This document shows positions 24,540 through 33,777 of a DNA stretch of 64,000 nt, piece after piece (positions within the stretch are counted from its first letter, which is position 1; every line of letters starts with the position of its first letter). The translations under genes and the position numbers were made by a program. The DNA is from JACRCG01 sp964524835. GTDB taxonomy: Bacteria > Desulfobacterota > Desulfuromonadia > Geobacterales > Pseudopelobacteraceae. The stretch is taken from contig CAZGEG010000018.1 of assembly GCA_964524835.1 (NCBI GenBank), forward strand, positions 1 through 64,000. The letters run 5' to 3'. The notes beneath the pieces were generated by a model. It saw nothing but the letters and a program-made list of their open reading frames with translations, made no database searches and was not told where the DNA came from.

Positions 24540-25669
24540 CACATCGCCCCGAGACAGAGCGCCGCATAGATCCGGGCGGCGCCCGACACTTCCTCAAAAA
24601 CGACCCGTTCATCGGGCGTATGTGCGGTTTCCAGCGAGCCGGGGCCGAGAATAAGCGGCTTTACACCGGCGGCAAAAAAGAGATTGCCGTCGGAATGGGA
24701 GCGAAATGCATCCATCTGCAGCGACAGGCCGAGCTTCGGATAGACTTCCCTCAGTATCTGCGCCAGGCGGTTGTCCGTTCCAAGGCTGTAGCCGGCGGAG
24801 GCGAAATCGAAGGAGACCTCCAGGTCCAGGCCCGGAATGGTGCTGCCGAGACCGGCGACGACCCTGCGGATCGCCTCCTGGAGTTCGGTCGGGTCATGGG
24901 CAGGGGGAAGATGCAGATCGATCCAGGTTTCACAGCGATCCGGAACGACAAAACCTGCCTGGGACGATCTCATCTCCCTGATTGAATAGACGATCTCCGA
25001 ATTCGCCCGGTCAAACAGGGTGTCGTTCCCCAGGAGCAGCAGCACGCGCAGCATCGATTCAACGGCATTATGCCCCAGTTCAGGGAGAGAGGAATGGCTG
25101 CGCAGGCCGCGCGTGACAAAACCGGCCTCCAGATAGCCGTAATGGGAAAATTTGGCCGCCAGGCTGGTCGGTTCGCCGATGACCACCCAGGGTGGGGTGC
25201 AGGTCTGGAGAAAGGTCGCGCTGCCGTCACCGTTTTCCTCCTCCCCCACTACCAGCAGCAGTCCGACCGATGGCCGCTCCGGCGGGGGCAGCGCTTCGGC
25301 CAGCGCCAGCCAGGTCTCGACCATCGCGGCGCACCCCCCCTTCATGTCGGAGCTCCCCAGGCCGCGGATGATGCCGTCATCCTGTTCCGGCCCGAATTCA
25401 TCCAGATCCCAGGCAGGGACGGTATCCACGTGCCCCACCAGATAGAGCCTCGGTTCTCCCGGCCCCATGGTCACGCGCAGGTTATAGCGATCCAAGTCCA
25501 CTTCCTGACGCTCCACGAGAAACCCGGCCCGGGTGAGGAGTTCTTCAAGGTAGAGCTGGATGTCCTCTTCCTTACCGGATGGTGAATAGATGTCGAGCAT
25601 TTCGAGGAACGTTTTTCGCAGCCGTTCCGGATTGATGGCCTGCCAGACCTTTTCCAGACGGGATGTCAT
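24539..25669 (-). CDS. M20-family metallopeptidase/deacylase (ArgE/DapE type)
   Basis: 376 residues. Metal-site motifs are YLVGHVDTVPA and GSSDMKGGCAA, the catalytic Glu lies in VVGEEENGDGS, and there is a dimerisation domain in the middle (GYLEAGFVTRGLRSHSS). The family removes acyl groups or hydrolyses amide bonds of amino-acid-like substrates, for example acetyl-lysine or acetyl-ornithine deacetylases. It starts inside the stop of the GNAT gene (ATGA overlap). Pairing with an acetyltransferase suggests a pathway in which an amine is acetylated and later deprotected, but the substrate is unknown. Confidence 0.85.
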   Translation of the reverse strand: MTSRLEKVWQAINPERLRKTFLEMLDIYSPSGKEEDIQLYLEELLTRAGFLVERQEVDLDRYNLRVTMGPGEPRLYLVGHVDTVPAWDLDEFGPEQDDGIIRGLGSSDMKGGCAAMVETWLALAEALPPPERPSVGLLLVVGEEENGDGSATFLQTCTPPWVVIGEPTSLAAKFSHYGYLEAGFVTRGLRSHSSLPELGHNAVESMLRVLLLLGNDTLFDRANSEIVYSIREMRSSQAGFVVPDRCETWIDLHLPPAHDPTELQEAIRRVVAGLGSTIPGLDLEVSFDFASAGYSLGTDNRLAQILREVYPKLGLSLQMDAFRSHSDGNLFFAAGVKPLILGPGSLETAHTPDERVVFEEVSGAARIYAALCLGAM

Positions 25670-26178
25670 GATTTTTTCACCGGTTTTTTTCTGTTCTTGC
25701 GCGACAGGTTGAGCGACATATAGAGGTGCTCCTGAACATCACCGAACCCCTGCTTCTCAAAGAAGCGGACCGCCGGATGGTTGTCGGCGGATGTATCGAT
25801 GATCATCATCCGCACCCCCTGCTCCATCATGCGGTGCTTGATCTCCTTGAACAACCCGCTGCCCACGCCTCCCTGCTGAATATCCGTGCGGACCCCCAGC
25901 CAGACGAGGTAGCCGTATTTCCAAGGCGAGTTGTGTTTTGTGACCGTCGTCCCCAGGGCAAAGCCGAGAATCGCCCCGCCCGCTTCCGCCACCAGACAGA
26001 GTTCACTGTCGGAATTGAAGAAGGTTGTGACCTCGTATTCGTCCCAGGTACGGTAAAGTGTCTGGAACGACTCGGCGGTAAAAACCTGCTCGCCGATATG
26101 AAATACCGTGGAAAAATCGTCGATGTTCATCTCCCGGATGCGGAGATTCTCAGGGCTTGCTGGCGGAGCTTCGGACAT
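25666..26178 (-). CDS. GNAT-family N-acetyltransferase
   Basis: 170 residues with the GNAT core: beta-4/motif A WLGVRTDIQQGGVGSGLFKEIKHRM (acetyl-CoA pyrophosphate loop QQGGVGSG) and the NHPAVRFFEKQGF block of motif B. The first gene of the tight five-gene operon. The substrate is not known. The chosen start has GGTGATCCC upstream, a weak site. Confidence 0.85.
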   Translation of the reverse strand: MSEAPPASPENLRIREMNIDDFSTVFHIGEQVFTAESFQTLYRTWDEYEVTTFFNSDSELCLVAEAGGAILGFALGTTVTKHNSPWKYGYLVWLGVRTDIQQGGVGSGLFKEIKHRMMEQGVRMMIIDTSADNHPAVRFFEKQGFGDVQEHLYMSLNLSRKNRKKPVKKS

Positions 26179-26233
26179 GGGATCACCTCGGCTTGTACGT
26201 GATAATGTACCCTGTTATCAGGGTTTCAGCAGT

Positions 26234-26259
26234 CGGGAACGGCGTATGCGCCGTTCCCG
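26234..26259. terminator. Perfect 11-bp hairpin of unclear role
   Basis: CGGGAACGGCG, loop TATG, CGCCGTTCCCG. It lies 56 bp upstream of the GNAT gene start and has no T-tract on either side, so it may be a leader structure, an operator or a weak terminator. The remaining bases of 26179-26388 hold nothing else recognised. Confidence 0.4.
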
Positions 26260-26388
26260 GTTGTAAAACCATACCCCCTGAACGGGCGGCCGTCAAAGCA
26301 AATTCTAAGGTTTTCAGGAAGCACGTATCCCTGCCGGGGGGAAAGGAGAGAAGTGTACAGTTTTTTATCCATCATGTATCATTTAATC

Positions 26389-26435
26389 CTTTCATATATG
26401 ACGGTTATGTTATACGCGGCGGTTTCCGGTGACGG
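26389..26435 (+). promoter_or_regulatory. Upstream activator element 6 of the shared set
   Basis: CTTTCATATATGACGGTTA, then ACGCGGCGGTTTCC and GTGACGG, 127 bp before its -24 box. The first two bases of the consensus are lost but the spacing is intact. Confidence 0.72.
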
Positions 26436-26519
26436 TCTCACCCAGCACCTTGCCTGGTATTTCCTTCCATTTCCCTGTACAATGGGGCCGTTGCACCATC
26501 ATGGCCGGCAAGCCTGCAC

Positions 26520-26534
26520 TGGCACGCTAGTTGC
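26520..26534 (+). promoter_or_regulatory. Sigma-54 promoter 6 (tamA-tamB)
   Basis: TGGCAC, GCTAG, TTGC with exact spacing; predicted start near 26546 and a 57-nt leader before the tamA ATG. Confidence 0.83.
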
Positions 26535-26602
26535 GAACCACTCCCGGCAGAACAGGAATGCTGTCGTGTTTTCCGCTGCATTAAAGTTATAGGTCACCAT
26601 CT

Positions 26603-28393
26603 ATGCCGTTTTCCACTCGACAGTCTGTCGAAACACACCGCTCAGCCATCCAGATCGCCCTGGGATGCCTGCTGTTCTGGCTTTCGTTAGCCGTGCCTCT
26701 GCATGCCGCTGAACCGTTCGAGATCGTCGTTACCGGAATTGAGGGTGACGCGCTGAAAAACGTGCAGGAGACGCTCGTTCTCCCCGTCGGCATGGTGCGT
26801 GAAGGAACGGTGGACCGGCTCTGGCTCAAACGATTTGCAGAACAGGCTGAACATAAAACCAGGAGCGCACTGGAACCTTTCGGCTATTACAACCCCCTGG
26901 TCACCGTTACCGTCGAACCGGCCGGAGAGATCCCCCGCATGCTGGTCGCGGTGGTGCCGGGAGAACCGGTGCGCCTGACCGACATATCGGTGACTCTGAC
27001 CGGGCCGGGACATAAGGAAAGACCCCTGCTCAGGAGGGTGGCGGCATTCCCCCTGAAGAAGGGAGACATACTGCTGCATCAAAGGTACGAAGAGGGCAAG
27101 GGGGAGCTTGTTTCACGAGCCCGGGATCTGGGTTATCTGGATGCTGAATTCTCACGGCACGAAATCCGCATAGCACGCGGTGCTGCAACCGCCACGGCAG
27201 AACTGGCACTGAATACGGGCGACAAGTATTTCTTCGGTGCTACGAGCATCCAGGGGGCGCCCGACTACCCGGACAGCTTCCTCCGCCGGCACCTGACCTA
27301 CAGTCCCGGTGACCCCTTTTCCTATACCCGTCTCGGTGAAACCCAGCGCAACTTCACCAATTCAGAGCGCTTCAAGGAAGTGCTCATCACGCCGGTAAAG
27401 CAGAACGCCGAAGCCTTGAAGGTCCCGATAGCCGTTCAGTTGAAAGAGGGGCCGCCGAAAAGCCTGCGCCCGGGCGTCGGCTACGGCACCGACACCGGAG
27501 CGCGGTTCACTACCCGTTACCGCGATTTGAACATGCTCCACCTGGGGCATGAGTTGTATTCACAACTGTTTATCGCCGAGCGGCTGCAGGGCCTGGTGAC
27601 CGGCTACATCATTCCGAGCCCGAAGGATGTCAGAAGTTCGACTTCACTTCAGCTGAATCTGCAGCAGGAGGATACCTCCGCCTATTCCAGCAGGATAGCC
27701 GCCCTTGAGCTGGCCCGAAACCGGAGTTTAGGCACCGGCAAGCTGGGCACCGCCTATGTAAAGGCCCAACACGAAGAGTATTCCGTGGGGATCCAGGATT
27801 CTTCCTCCCGGCTGCTGCTCCCGGGAGTCCGTTTTACCGATGACCGTTACGACAACCCGGTACGCCCGCGGAGGGGTTTCCGCTACGGCCTCGATCTGCA
27901 CGGCACGCATCAGGTTCTCGGCTCGGACACGAAGCTTGTCCAGATACTGGCCGAGGGAAGTTATCTCCTCCCCCTACCCTGGCGACTTTCCCTGCATACG
28001 CGCGCAAAAACGGGAGTTACCCTGCTGAACGACCCGCTCCGCGACATCCCCCCTTCGCTCCGCTTTTTTACCGGCGGTGATCAGAGTGTGCGCGGCTACT
28101 CCTACAAATCCCTCGGTCCGCGCGATGCAGCAGGACGGGTCGCAGGCGGCACGCAGCTCCTGACCTCCAGCATCGAGCTGGAGCGGGCGCTCTTCAAGGA
28201 CTGGGGAGTCTCCATTTTTCTGGATGCCGGCAACGCCTTCAATTCATTCTCCAAAGTCAGTCTCTTCAAGGGTGCGGGCGTCGGTCTGCACTACTTTACC
28301 TCGGTAGGGGCGCTGAACCTGTCAGTGGCCCGGCCGCTCGGGGTGGACAACCCGGCATTTCACTTCCACTTCACCGTGGGGTTCGAACTATGA
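26603..28393 (+). CDS. tamA: Outer-membrane translocation protein TamA
   Basis: 596 residues, the usual size of TamA. A signal peptide (ending around PLHAAEP) is followed by three POTRA-like domains (~30-270) and a BamA-type 16-strand barrel whose signature is LRFFTGGDQSVRGYSYKSLG; the chain ends in a hydrophobic beta strand with FTVGFEL. TamA sits in the outer membrane and works with TamB in outer-membrane biogenesis or phospholipid movement. Unusually it lies directly behind a sigma-54 promoter with the shared activator element, so it appears to be part of an inducible envelope response rather than simply constitutive. Confidence 0.92.
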   Translation: MPFSTRQSVETHRSAIQIALGCLLFWLSLAVPLHAAEPFEIVVTGIEGDALKNVQETLVLPVGMVREGTVDRLWLKRFAEQAEHKTRSALEPFGYYNPLVTVTVEPAGEIPRMLVAVVPGEPVRLTDISVTLTGPGHKERPLLRRVAAFPLKKGDILLHQRYEEGKGELVSRARDLGYLDAEFSRHEIRIARGAATATAELALNTGDKYFFGATSIQGAPDYPDSFLRRHLTYSPGDPFSYTRLGETQRNFTNSERFKEVLITPVKQNAEALKVPIAVQLKEGPPKSLRPGVGYGTDTGARFTTRYRDLNMLHLGHELYSQLFIAERLQGLVTGYIIPSPKDVRSSTSLQLNLQQEDTSAYSSRIAALELARNRSLGTGKLGTAYVKAQHEEYSVGIQDSSSRLLLPGVRFTDDRYDNPVRPRRGFRYGLDLHGTHQVLGSDTKLVQILAEGSYLLPLPWRLSLHTRAKTGVTLLNDPLRDIPPSLRFFTGGDQSVRGYSYKSLGPRDAAGRVAGGTQLLTSSIELERALFKDWGVSIFLDAGNAFNSFSKVSLFKGAGVGLHYFTSVGALNLSVARPLGVDNPAFHFHFTVGFEL

Positions 28394-28421
28394 ATGTGAA
28401 CAGAATCTACAACAAAACCGG

Positions 28422-28533
28422 GCTCACGCGGAGGCGCAGAGAAAGTTACATACAAAACACGTATGCCTTTACCCCAAAGGCTTCACTCTTTTTATCCTGG
28501 TGTTCTCCGCGCTCTCCGCGTCTCCGCGTAAGC
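28422..28533. repeat. Inverted-repeat element between tamA and tamB
   Basis: The left arm begins GCTCACGCGGAGGCGCAGAG and the right arm ends CTCCGCGTCTCCGCGTAAGC, an imperfect inverted match flanking about 60 bp. Such CGCGGAG-rich arms are typical of small non-coding palindromic elements. It sits in the middle of an otherwise compact operon. Confidence 0.6.
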
Positions 28534-28565
28534 TGTTTTTTCAGTTCCGACTTGCAGGGGTTAAG

Positions 28566-31500
28566 ATGAAACGGCTGACCAAACAGATTTTAGGTGCGAT
28601 GGCGGCGCTTATCCTGGCCGGAGCAGGAGTGGTATTCGCAGCCGTAATCTGGGCCGCCGCAACGCCGCACGGCACCCGCTGGCTGCTGGAATCTGCTCCC
28701 GCGCTGGGCGGGATCAGCTTTTCCGCCCGGAAGATAGAGGGACGGCTGATCGACCACCTGCTCCTCACGGGGATACGAGTGGACGCAGGCCGGCAGAAGC
28801 TGGAGATTGGATCCATTGAACTGCGCTGGAAACCGCTCCTGCTGCTCTCCGGGACAGTTGCCGTCAACGAACTGAAAATCGGCGGGGTGAGGATCCGGGA
28901 CGATTCACCTTCAGACAACAAACCGCCTACCCTGGCCTGGCCGGAGCTATCCGGAAATGCGCAGCTGTTTGATATGACCATCGAACGGCTGCAGGTAACA
29001 GACGTCACCTATCGGCACCTGCTGGAGGAGCCGGTACGGGTGACTTCAATAGACGGCAGCGTCTCCTGGCAGGACGGCTCCCTCTCCGTCAGCGGCCTCA
29101 AGGCGGCATCCCCCTCCGGCACCATACAGGGCGCAGTTTCGGCAGGTTTCAGCCGACCATCCGTCACGGCAGACCTTGACCTTGCCAAGACGCTCCCCCT
29201 GGCGGAGATGGACCGCTTTTCACTGCAGGTGCGACCGGGTGGCAGAACGTCCACCGAGCAGGTAGCCGGAATAGTCACGGTTGCGGGGAGCGCCGGGACG
29301 CGGAAACTCCTGGAGCTGAGCGGCGAAGTGGGAATGACGAACAATGCCTTCAACCTGCGCCGGATTCTCCTGGCCAGGCCGGGTCAGCGGGGCGAGGTCA
29401 CTGCCGACGGCTCGCTGGCGCTGACTCCCCGGGAGCCGGTACTGACGTTGCAGGTCACGGCGGCCGGGCTCGATCTGGCCCCGGAACTGAACATAACTAC
29501 CGACCTCTCCGGCACCTTGAGGTTTGCGGGAACTCCGGACAGCTATTCCGGCACTGTCTCCCTGGCCAACCGGGCAAACGGGTGGCGGAAAGCGACGGTT
29601 ACCGCTTCCTATCGCGGCACACGCGAAGGGATGCGGCTTGCTCCCCTGAAGGCCAGGGTCCTCGATGGTTCCCTGGCGGGAAAGGTGGATATGGACTGGC
29701 GCAACGGTTTTGCGGTGCGAGGAGAGATCAGTGGCCGGAATCTCAATCCAGCCAGGATTGACTCCGGCTGGAAGGGAACAGCCAATTTCAATGCCGCCGG
29801 CAATCTGGCCTGGATCGGAAGCGCACCCGTATCGGGGAGCGTCAGCGGCGACCTCCTTGAAAGCCGACTGCACGAACAGGCCCTGACCGGCGGCGTTCAG
29901 GCGGATTTTGCCGGCAGCAACGTTTCCCTGTCACGGCTGGTGCTTCATGGTAAAGGCTTTGACCTGCACGCCGCGGGGGACCTGAACCGGCGGCTGGACC
30001 TGTCGGCGCAGATCAGCGACTTTTCCCGCCTGGTGCCGGGATCTGCCGGAACTCTCCGGGGAGAGGGGTGGGTGCGCTGGAGCGACCGCCATCTCAGCGG
30101 CGCTTTCTCAGGCAGCGGGAGCGCGCTGGCCTACGGCGGAATGCGGATAGGAACAGCCGAGATTACTGCCCGGCTGTATCAGGGCCCCGGCTACCCCCTT
30201 CAGCTCACCGCCTCACTGCTGGATGCCGTCTATGACGGCTATGCACTGGATGCCGTGACGGTTGCAGCGGACGGCACGCTGCTCCGTCATACCGTGAATG
30301 CTTCGATCTCTTCGTCAGGCGCCAAGGCGGAGTTGAACCTGTCCGCAGGGTACAGCGCCGGCCTCTGGAGTGGCAACATCTCCCGCCTCTCAGGCGGCAA
30401 CGACAGCGGACCATGGAAGCTTGAGGCTCCGGCAGCTTTTGCCGTCAGCTCCGGTAAGATCTCGCTTTCCCCCCTGACCCTGGTATCCGGAGCGGCAGAG
30501 CGTCTCGAAGCCGCCGCAGACCTGACCCTGAATCCGCTCGCCGGTCAGGCCGGGGTAAAATGGGCCGGCCTGAACCTGGCCAGGGGCAATCCCTACCTGA
30601 AGGAGCAACAGATCACCGGAAGCAGCCGCGGGGCGGTCCGAGTGGACTTTCTGCCGGGTAAGCAGCTGGCCATGACAGGGAGCGCCGCCGGCAGCGGGAC
30701 ATTTTCCAGACAGGGGCACAACATAAAGTTCGAGCAGGCTTCGGCAACCTTTGATGGAGGCCGGAGCGGGATAAAGGTGGGACTAGAGATTTACGAGGCA
30801 GGCGGCGGCAGACTGAAAGGGACTTTTTCCTCGCCCGCTCCGCTTCGTCTGGAGGTGCCCGAAAAGGGAAAACTGGCGGCGGAATTCAGCGGGATCGACC
30901 TTGCGCTGCTCAAACCATGGCTCCCCGCCGACACAACGGTTGCAGGGTTCCTCAGCGGTCGGGCGAAAGGCAGCCTGCTTTCTCGGCAGCGCTTTGAGCT
31001 GGACGGCAGTGCCACCCTTTCCGGAGGGTCGGCACACCAGGAAGGAAGCGAAGGGGGTCTGAACCTCACCTTCTCGTCGGCAACAGCTTCGTGGAGTTGG
31101 CGGGATGAAGCGCTGTCCGGCATCCTCTCACTGACTCTTGCCGATCACGGCCAGGCCCGGGCAAATTTCCAGTTGCCGGTCCCGGCACGTTTTCCGGTTG
31201 CCGTAAACCCGCAGGGGCCTTTTCAGGCAAAGTTCATCGGTCAATTCCAGGAAAAGGGAATTATTACCGCACTCTTCCCCGGGTATATCCGGGAAAGTTT
31301 CGGCGAGCTTGACACCGAACTGGCTGTCGAAGGGACCTGGGAAGAGCCTCAATTCGGCGGGAAACTGGTTCTGACCAGGGGAGGTGCGTATCTGCCGGGC
31401 GCCGGTATCCACCTCAAGGACGTCCAGCTCTCGGCGCGCCTGGAAAAAAATCTTATCCGGGTCGATTCCTGCCGGGCGCTTTCCGGATCCGGTCATATCG

Positions 31501-32564
31501 AGGGAACGGCGCTCATCACTCTTTCCGGCTGGCAAGTGAAAGGTTACCAGGGCACAATCCGCGGTGAAAATTTTCAAACCGTCTATTTCCCGGAGTTCCT
31601 GATTGTGAGTACTCCGGAATTCAGTTTTGAAGGAACTCCTCAAAAACTCAAGGTTCGTGGAGAGCTGAGACTGCCGGAACTGCACCTGTACGGCTCACCG
31701 GCCGGGACGGTTATCGCGCCGAGCAGCGATGTCGTCATGGAGGGAATAATCGTACCGGCCGCCAATAGTTCTCCGCTGGCTCTGGACGTGCAGGTCCGGG
31801 TACTGCTAGGTGATAAAGTCTTTATGAAGGTCGCTGGGATCGATGCACAGCTGGGCGGAGCAATGGATATTTCGCTAAGCGGCCTCGACAGTATAGTCAG
31901 CAGTGGCGAGATCAAAGTTGTCAAAGGGCGCTACCGGACCTATGGAGTGGACCTGAACATTGTCCGCGGACGCCTTTTCTTCAGCGGCGGCCCGGTAAAC
32001 AACCCGGCTCTGGATTTTCTGGCCCTGCGCACGATTGGCGACGTGAAGGCCGGCGTTACGGTAGCAGGAACGATCCGGAAACCGGTCACCAGGCTCTATT
32101 CCGAGCCCCCCATGCCGGATGTGGACATCCTGGCGTATATAGTCCTCGGCCACCCGTTCGGCACCAGCGGAGAACAGGCAAGTTTCGTGGCCCAGGCCGC
32201 CGGCGCACTGCTCACCTCCAGCCAGGCAACGGTTCTGCAGGATCAAATAAAAAATCATCTCGGCTTGAGTACGCTGGAGATACAGGGAGGCGTCGGGGGA
32301 AGCGCCAGCCCTATGGGATACAAACCGCTCCAGGTGACAGCTCCGGGAGAAATACCGGCTGCGGTGCAATCCGGTATCACCGAGACCGTGCTCACCGTGG
32401 GCAAGTTTTTAACCCCGAAGCTCTATATCAGTTACGGCAGGTCACTGTTTACCGGAAGCAACCTGTTCCTGCTGCGCTACGATATTTTCAGGAAGTGGCA
32501 GATCGAAACCCAGACCGGCAGCGAAAGTGGTGCTGATCTGTTCTACAAAATGGAGTTCAAGTAG
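28566..32564 (+). CDS. tamB: Translocation and assembly protein TamB
   Basis: 1332 residues. A single N-terminal membrane anchor (ILGAMAALILAGAGVVFAAVIWAAA) is followed by more than 1000 residues of repeating beta-strand units (AsmA/TamB-like beta-helix taco). The conserved DUF490/TamB C-terminal domain contains FFSGGPVNNPALDFLA, a DVDILAYIVLGHPF segment and a final YGRSLFTGSNLFLLRYDI...Y.MEFK. It spans the periplasm from the inner membrane to TamA. AGGGG precedes the chosen ATG. It lies downstream of tamA, with a palindromic element between them, and shares its sigma-54 promoter. Confidence 0.92.
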   Translation: MKRLTKQILGAMAALILAGAGVVFAAVIWAAATPHGTRWLLESAPALGGISFSARKIEGRLIDHLLLTGIRVDAGRQKLEIGSIELRWKPLLLLSGTVAVNELKIGGVRIRDDSPSDNKPPTLAWPELSGNAQLFDMTIERLQVTDVTYRHLLEEPVRVTSIDGSVSWQDGSLSVSGLKAASPSGTIQGAVSAGFSRPSVTADLDLAKTLPLAEMDRFSLQVRPGGRTSTEQVAGIVTVAGSAGTRKLLELSGEVGMTNNAFNLRRILLARPGQRGEVTADGSLALTPREPVLTLQVTAAGLDLAPELNITTDLSGTLRFAGTPDSYSGTVSLANRANGWRKATVTASYRGTREGMRLAPLKARVLDGSLAGKVDMDWRNGFAVRGEISGRNLNPARIDSGWKGTANFNAAGNLAWIGSAPVSGSVSGDLLESRLHEQALTGGVQADFAGSNVSLSRLVLHGKGFDLHAAGDLNRRLDLSAQISDFSRLVPGSAGTLRGEGWVRWSDRHLSGAFSGSGSALAYGGMRIGTAEITARLYQGPGYPLQLTASLLDAVYDGYALDAVTVAADGTLLRHTVNASISSSGAKAELNLSAGYSAGLWSGNISRLSGGNDSGPWKLEAPAAFAVSSGKISLSPLTLVSGAAERLEAAADLTLNPLAGQAGVKWAGLNLARGNPYLKEQQITGSSRGAVRVDFLPGKQLAMTGSAAGSGTFSRQGHNIKFEQASATFDGGRSGIKVGLEIYEAGGGRLKGTFSSPAPLRLEVPEKGKLAAEFSGIDLALLKPWLPADTTVAGFLSGRAKGSLLSRQRFELDGSATLSGGSAHQEGSEGGLNLTFSSATASWSWRDEALSGILSLTLADHGQARANFQLPVPARFPVAVNPQGPFQAKFIGQFQEKGIITALFPGYIRESFGELDTELAVEGTWEEPQFGGKLVLTRGGAYLPGAGIHLKDVQLSARLEKNLIRVDSCRALSGSGHIEGTALITLSGWQVKGYQGTIRGENFQTVYFPEFLIVSTPEFSFEGTPQKLKVRGELRLPELHLYGSPAGTVIAPSSDVVMEGIIVPAANSSPLALDVQVRVLLGDKVFMKVAGIDAQLGGAMDISLSGLDSIVSSGEIKVVKGRYRTYGVDLNIVRGRLFFSGGPVNNPALDFLALRTIGDVKAGVTVAGTIRKPVTRLYSEPPMPDVDILAYIVLGHPFGTSGEQASFVAQAAGALLTSSQATVLQDQIKNHLGLSTLEIQGGVGGSASPMGYKPLQVTAPGEIPAAVQSGITETVLTVGKFLTPKLYISYGRSLFTGSNLFLLRYDIFRKWQIETQTGSESGADLFYKMEFK

Positions 32565-32687
32565 CGGAAATCAACAGGCCGCCGCCCGACATTCCTACTT
32601 CAGCAATTTCCGGATGGCCATGGCTTTCACCATATCGCCGAACGATAATCGGATGTATCGTTCCGCATTAGTTCCGGGCTGTTACGC

Positions 32688-32718
32688 AAAAAGGGCGCAG
32701 TACACTGCGCCCTTTTTT
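32688..32718. terminator. Bidirectional rho-independent terminator
   Basis: A-run, GGGCGCAG, short loop, CTGCGCCC, T-run. It ends tamB on the plus strand and the small membrane gene at 32756-32905 on the minus strand. Confidence 0.88.
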
Positions 32719-32755
32719 GCATACCCATACAGGTGAAATGCCGTTGTTTCCCGCC

Positions 32756-32905
32756 CTACAGCACCCTACGCCCCTGGATAATACGCACCAGCACCACAAT
32801 AATGGCTACCACCAGCAGGATATGGATCAGACCGCCCATTGTATAAGCGGTTACTATACCTAACAGCCACAGCACTATCAGGACCACACAGAATGTCCAC
32901 AACAT
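32756..32905 (-). CDS. lmo0937-family small membrane protein
   Basis: 49 residues: MLWTFCVVLIVLWLLGIVTA, then YTMGGLIHILLVVAIIVVLV and a basic end (RIIQGRRVL). The WLLG..T.YT.GG.IHILLV pattern is that of the widespread lmo0937 family, two short helices of unknown function that are often stress-induced. GGGGAG precedes the ATG. It lies 132 bp downstream of the lipoprotein gene, probably on the same sigma-54 transcript. Confidence 0.85.
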   Translation of the reverse strand: MLWTFCVVLIVLWLLGIVTAYTMGGLIHILLVVAIIVVLVRIIQGRRVL

Positions 32906-33037
32906 AATTTTCTCCCCTACATATTTATTTACTGCCGGCAGCATCGGCTGATGCAGCTTCAATCCTCTGTAAACATCCTGACGAAATAAGAATCTGACCC
33001 GCCGGAACGGGTCTTAAACTTGCCTGAATGTCGGTAC

Positions 33038-33685
33038 CTACTTCTTCCCGCTGTATAATTCCGCCTTGATTTCTTCCAGAGCCGGTATTACCGGCTGGAG
33101 TGATGCCTTTAACGTACTCAGGTCCTGGACGGCTGCTTTTGCAACCGGATCTATGGTTTCAATGCCTTTGGGCGTCAAATCGTTGGACAAGTACGACTTG
33201 ATTTCTTTCAGGGTTGTCAGAGACTTAAGATATGAACTTTTTACACCTGCGCCGGCAGCAGGTACTCGTGCGTAAATTGTCGCCAGTTTCATGCTGCGCT
33301 CCGTACTTAGCTGGCTAATCTCCGGGTTTTTATAATCGGCCCCCTGTTTTTGCCACTCGGCAAAATACTCCGTGCTGTGCTCCTTCATTTCATCCATGCG
33401 CTTGATCACCCGTTTACCATCATCTTCAAGCTTTTCCAGATCATCAGAATACTTGTTGAATGACTTTTTCAGGTTTGAATTCCCAGGCGCGACAAGAGCG
33501 TTTAACGACAGGGATGTAGCATCAATGTGGAAATCTATTTTCCTGATTTCCTTCTCCAGGTCGTCTATCGAACTGGTGGTTTTCACGGACCGTTCCATAC
33601 CGGTAGTTGCGCAGCCGCCCAGAAATGCGGCGGTGCCGAACATAATCATGGTGCAAAAGGCCAGCGAGTGCTTTCTGAGTTTCAT
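33038..33685 (-). CDS. DUF2959-like coiled lipoprotein
   Basis: 215 residues starting at the Met after AAGGAG. MKLRKHSLAFCTMIMFGTAAFLGGC is a lipoprotein signal with lipobox LGGC (Cys25). The mature part is highly helical, with charged heptad-like stretches (IDDLEKEIRKIDFHI, YSDDLEKLEDDGKRVIKRMDEM) and a late repeat of Leu-rich helices. The pattern resembles DUF2959-type periplasmic coiled-coil proteins, but the family name is tentative. It is preceded by sigma-54 promoter 8. Confidence 0.72.
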   Translation of the reverse strand: MKLRKHSLAFCTMIMFGTAAFLGGCATTGMERSVKTTSSIDDLEKEIRKIDFHIDATSLSLNALVAPGNSNLKKSFNKYSDDLEKLEDDGKRVIKRMDEMKEHSTEYFAEWQKQGADYKNPEISQLSTERSMKLATIYARVPAAGAGVKSSYLKSLTTLKEIKSYLSNDLTPKGIETIDPVAKAAVQDLSTLKASLQPVIPALEEIKAELYSGKK

Positions 33686-33777
33686 GGCGTTCTCCTTGTA
33701 GCCGTACGAGAGTGGGTAATGACGCAATGACATCCTTCAAGCGGATGGATTGCGACATCAAGTATACTATCGGTAAG

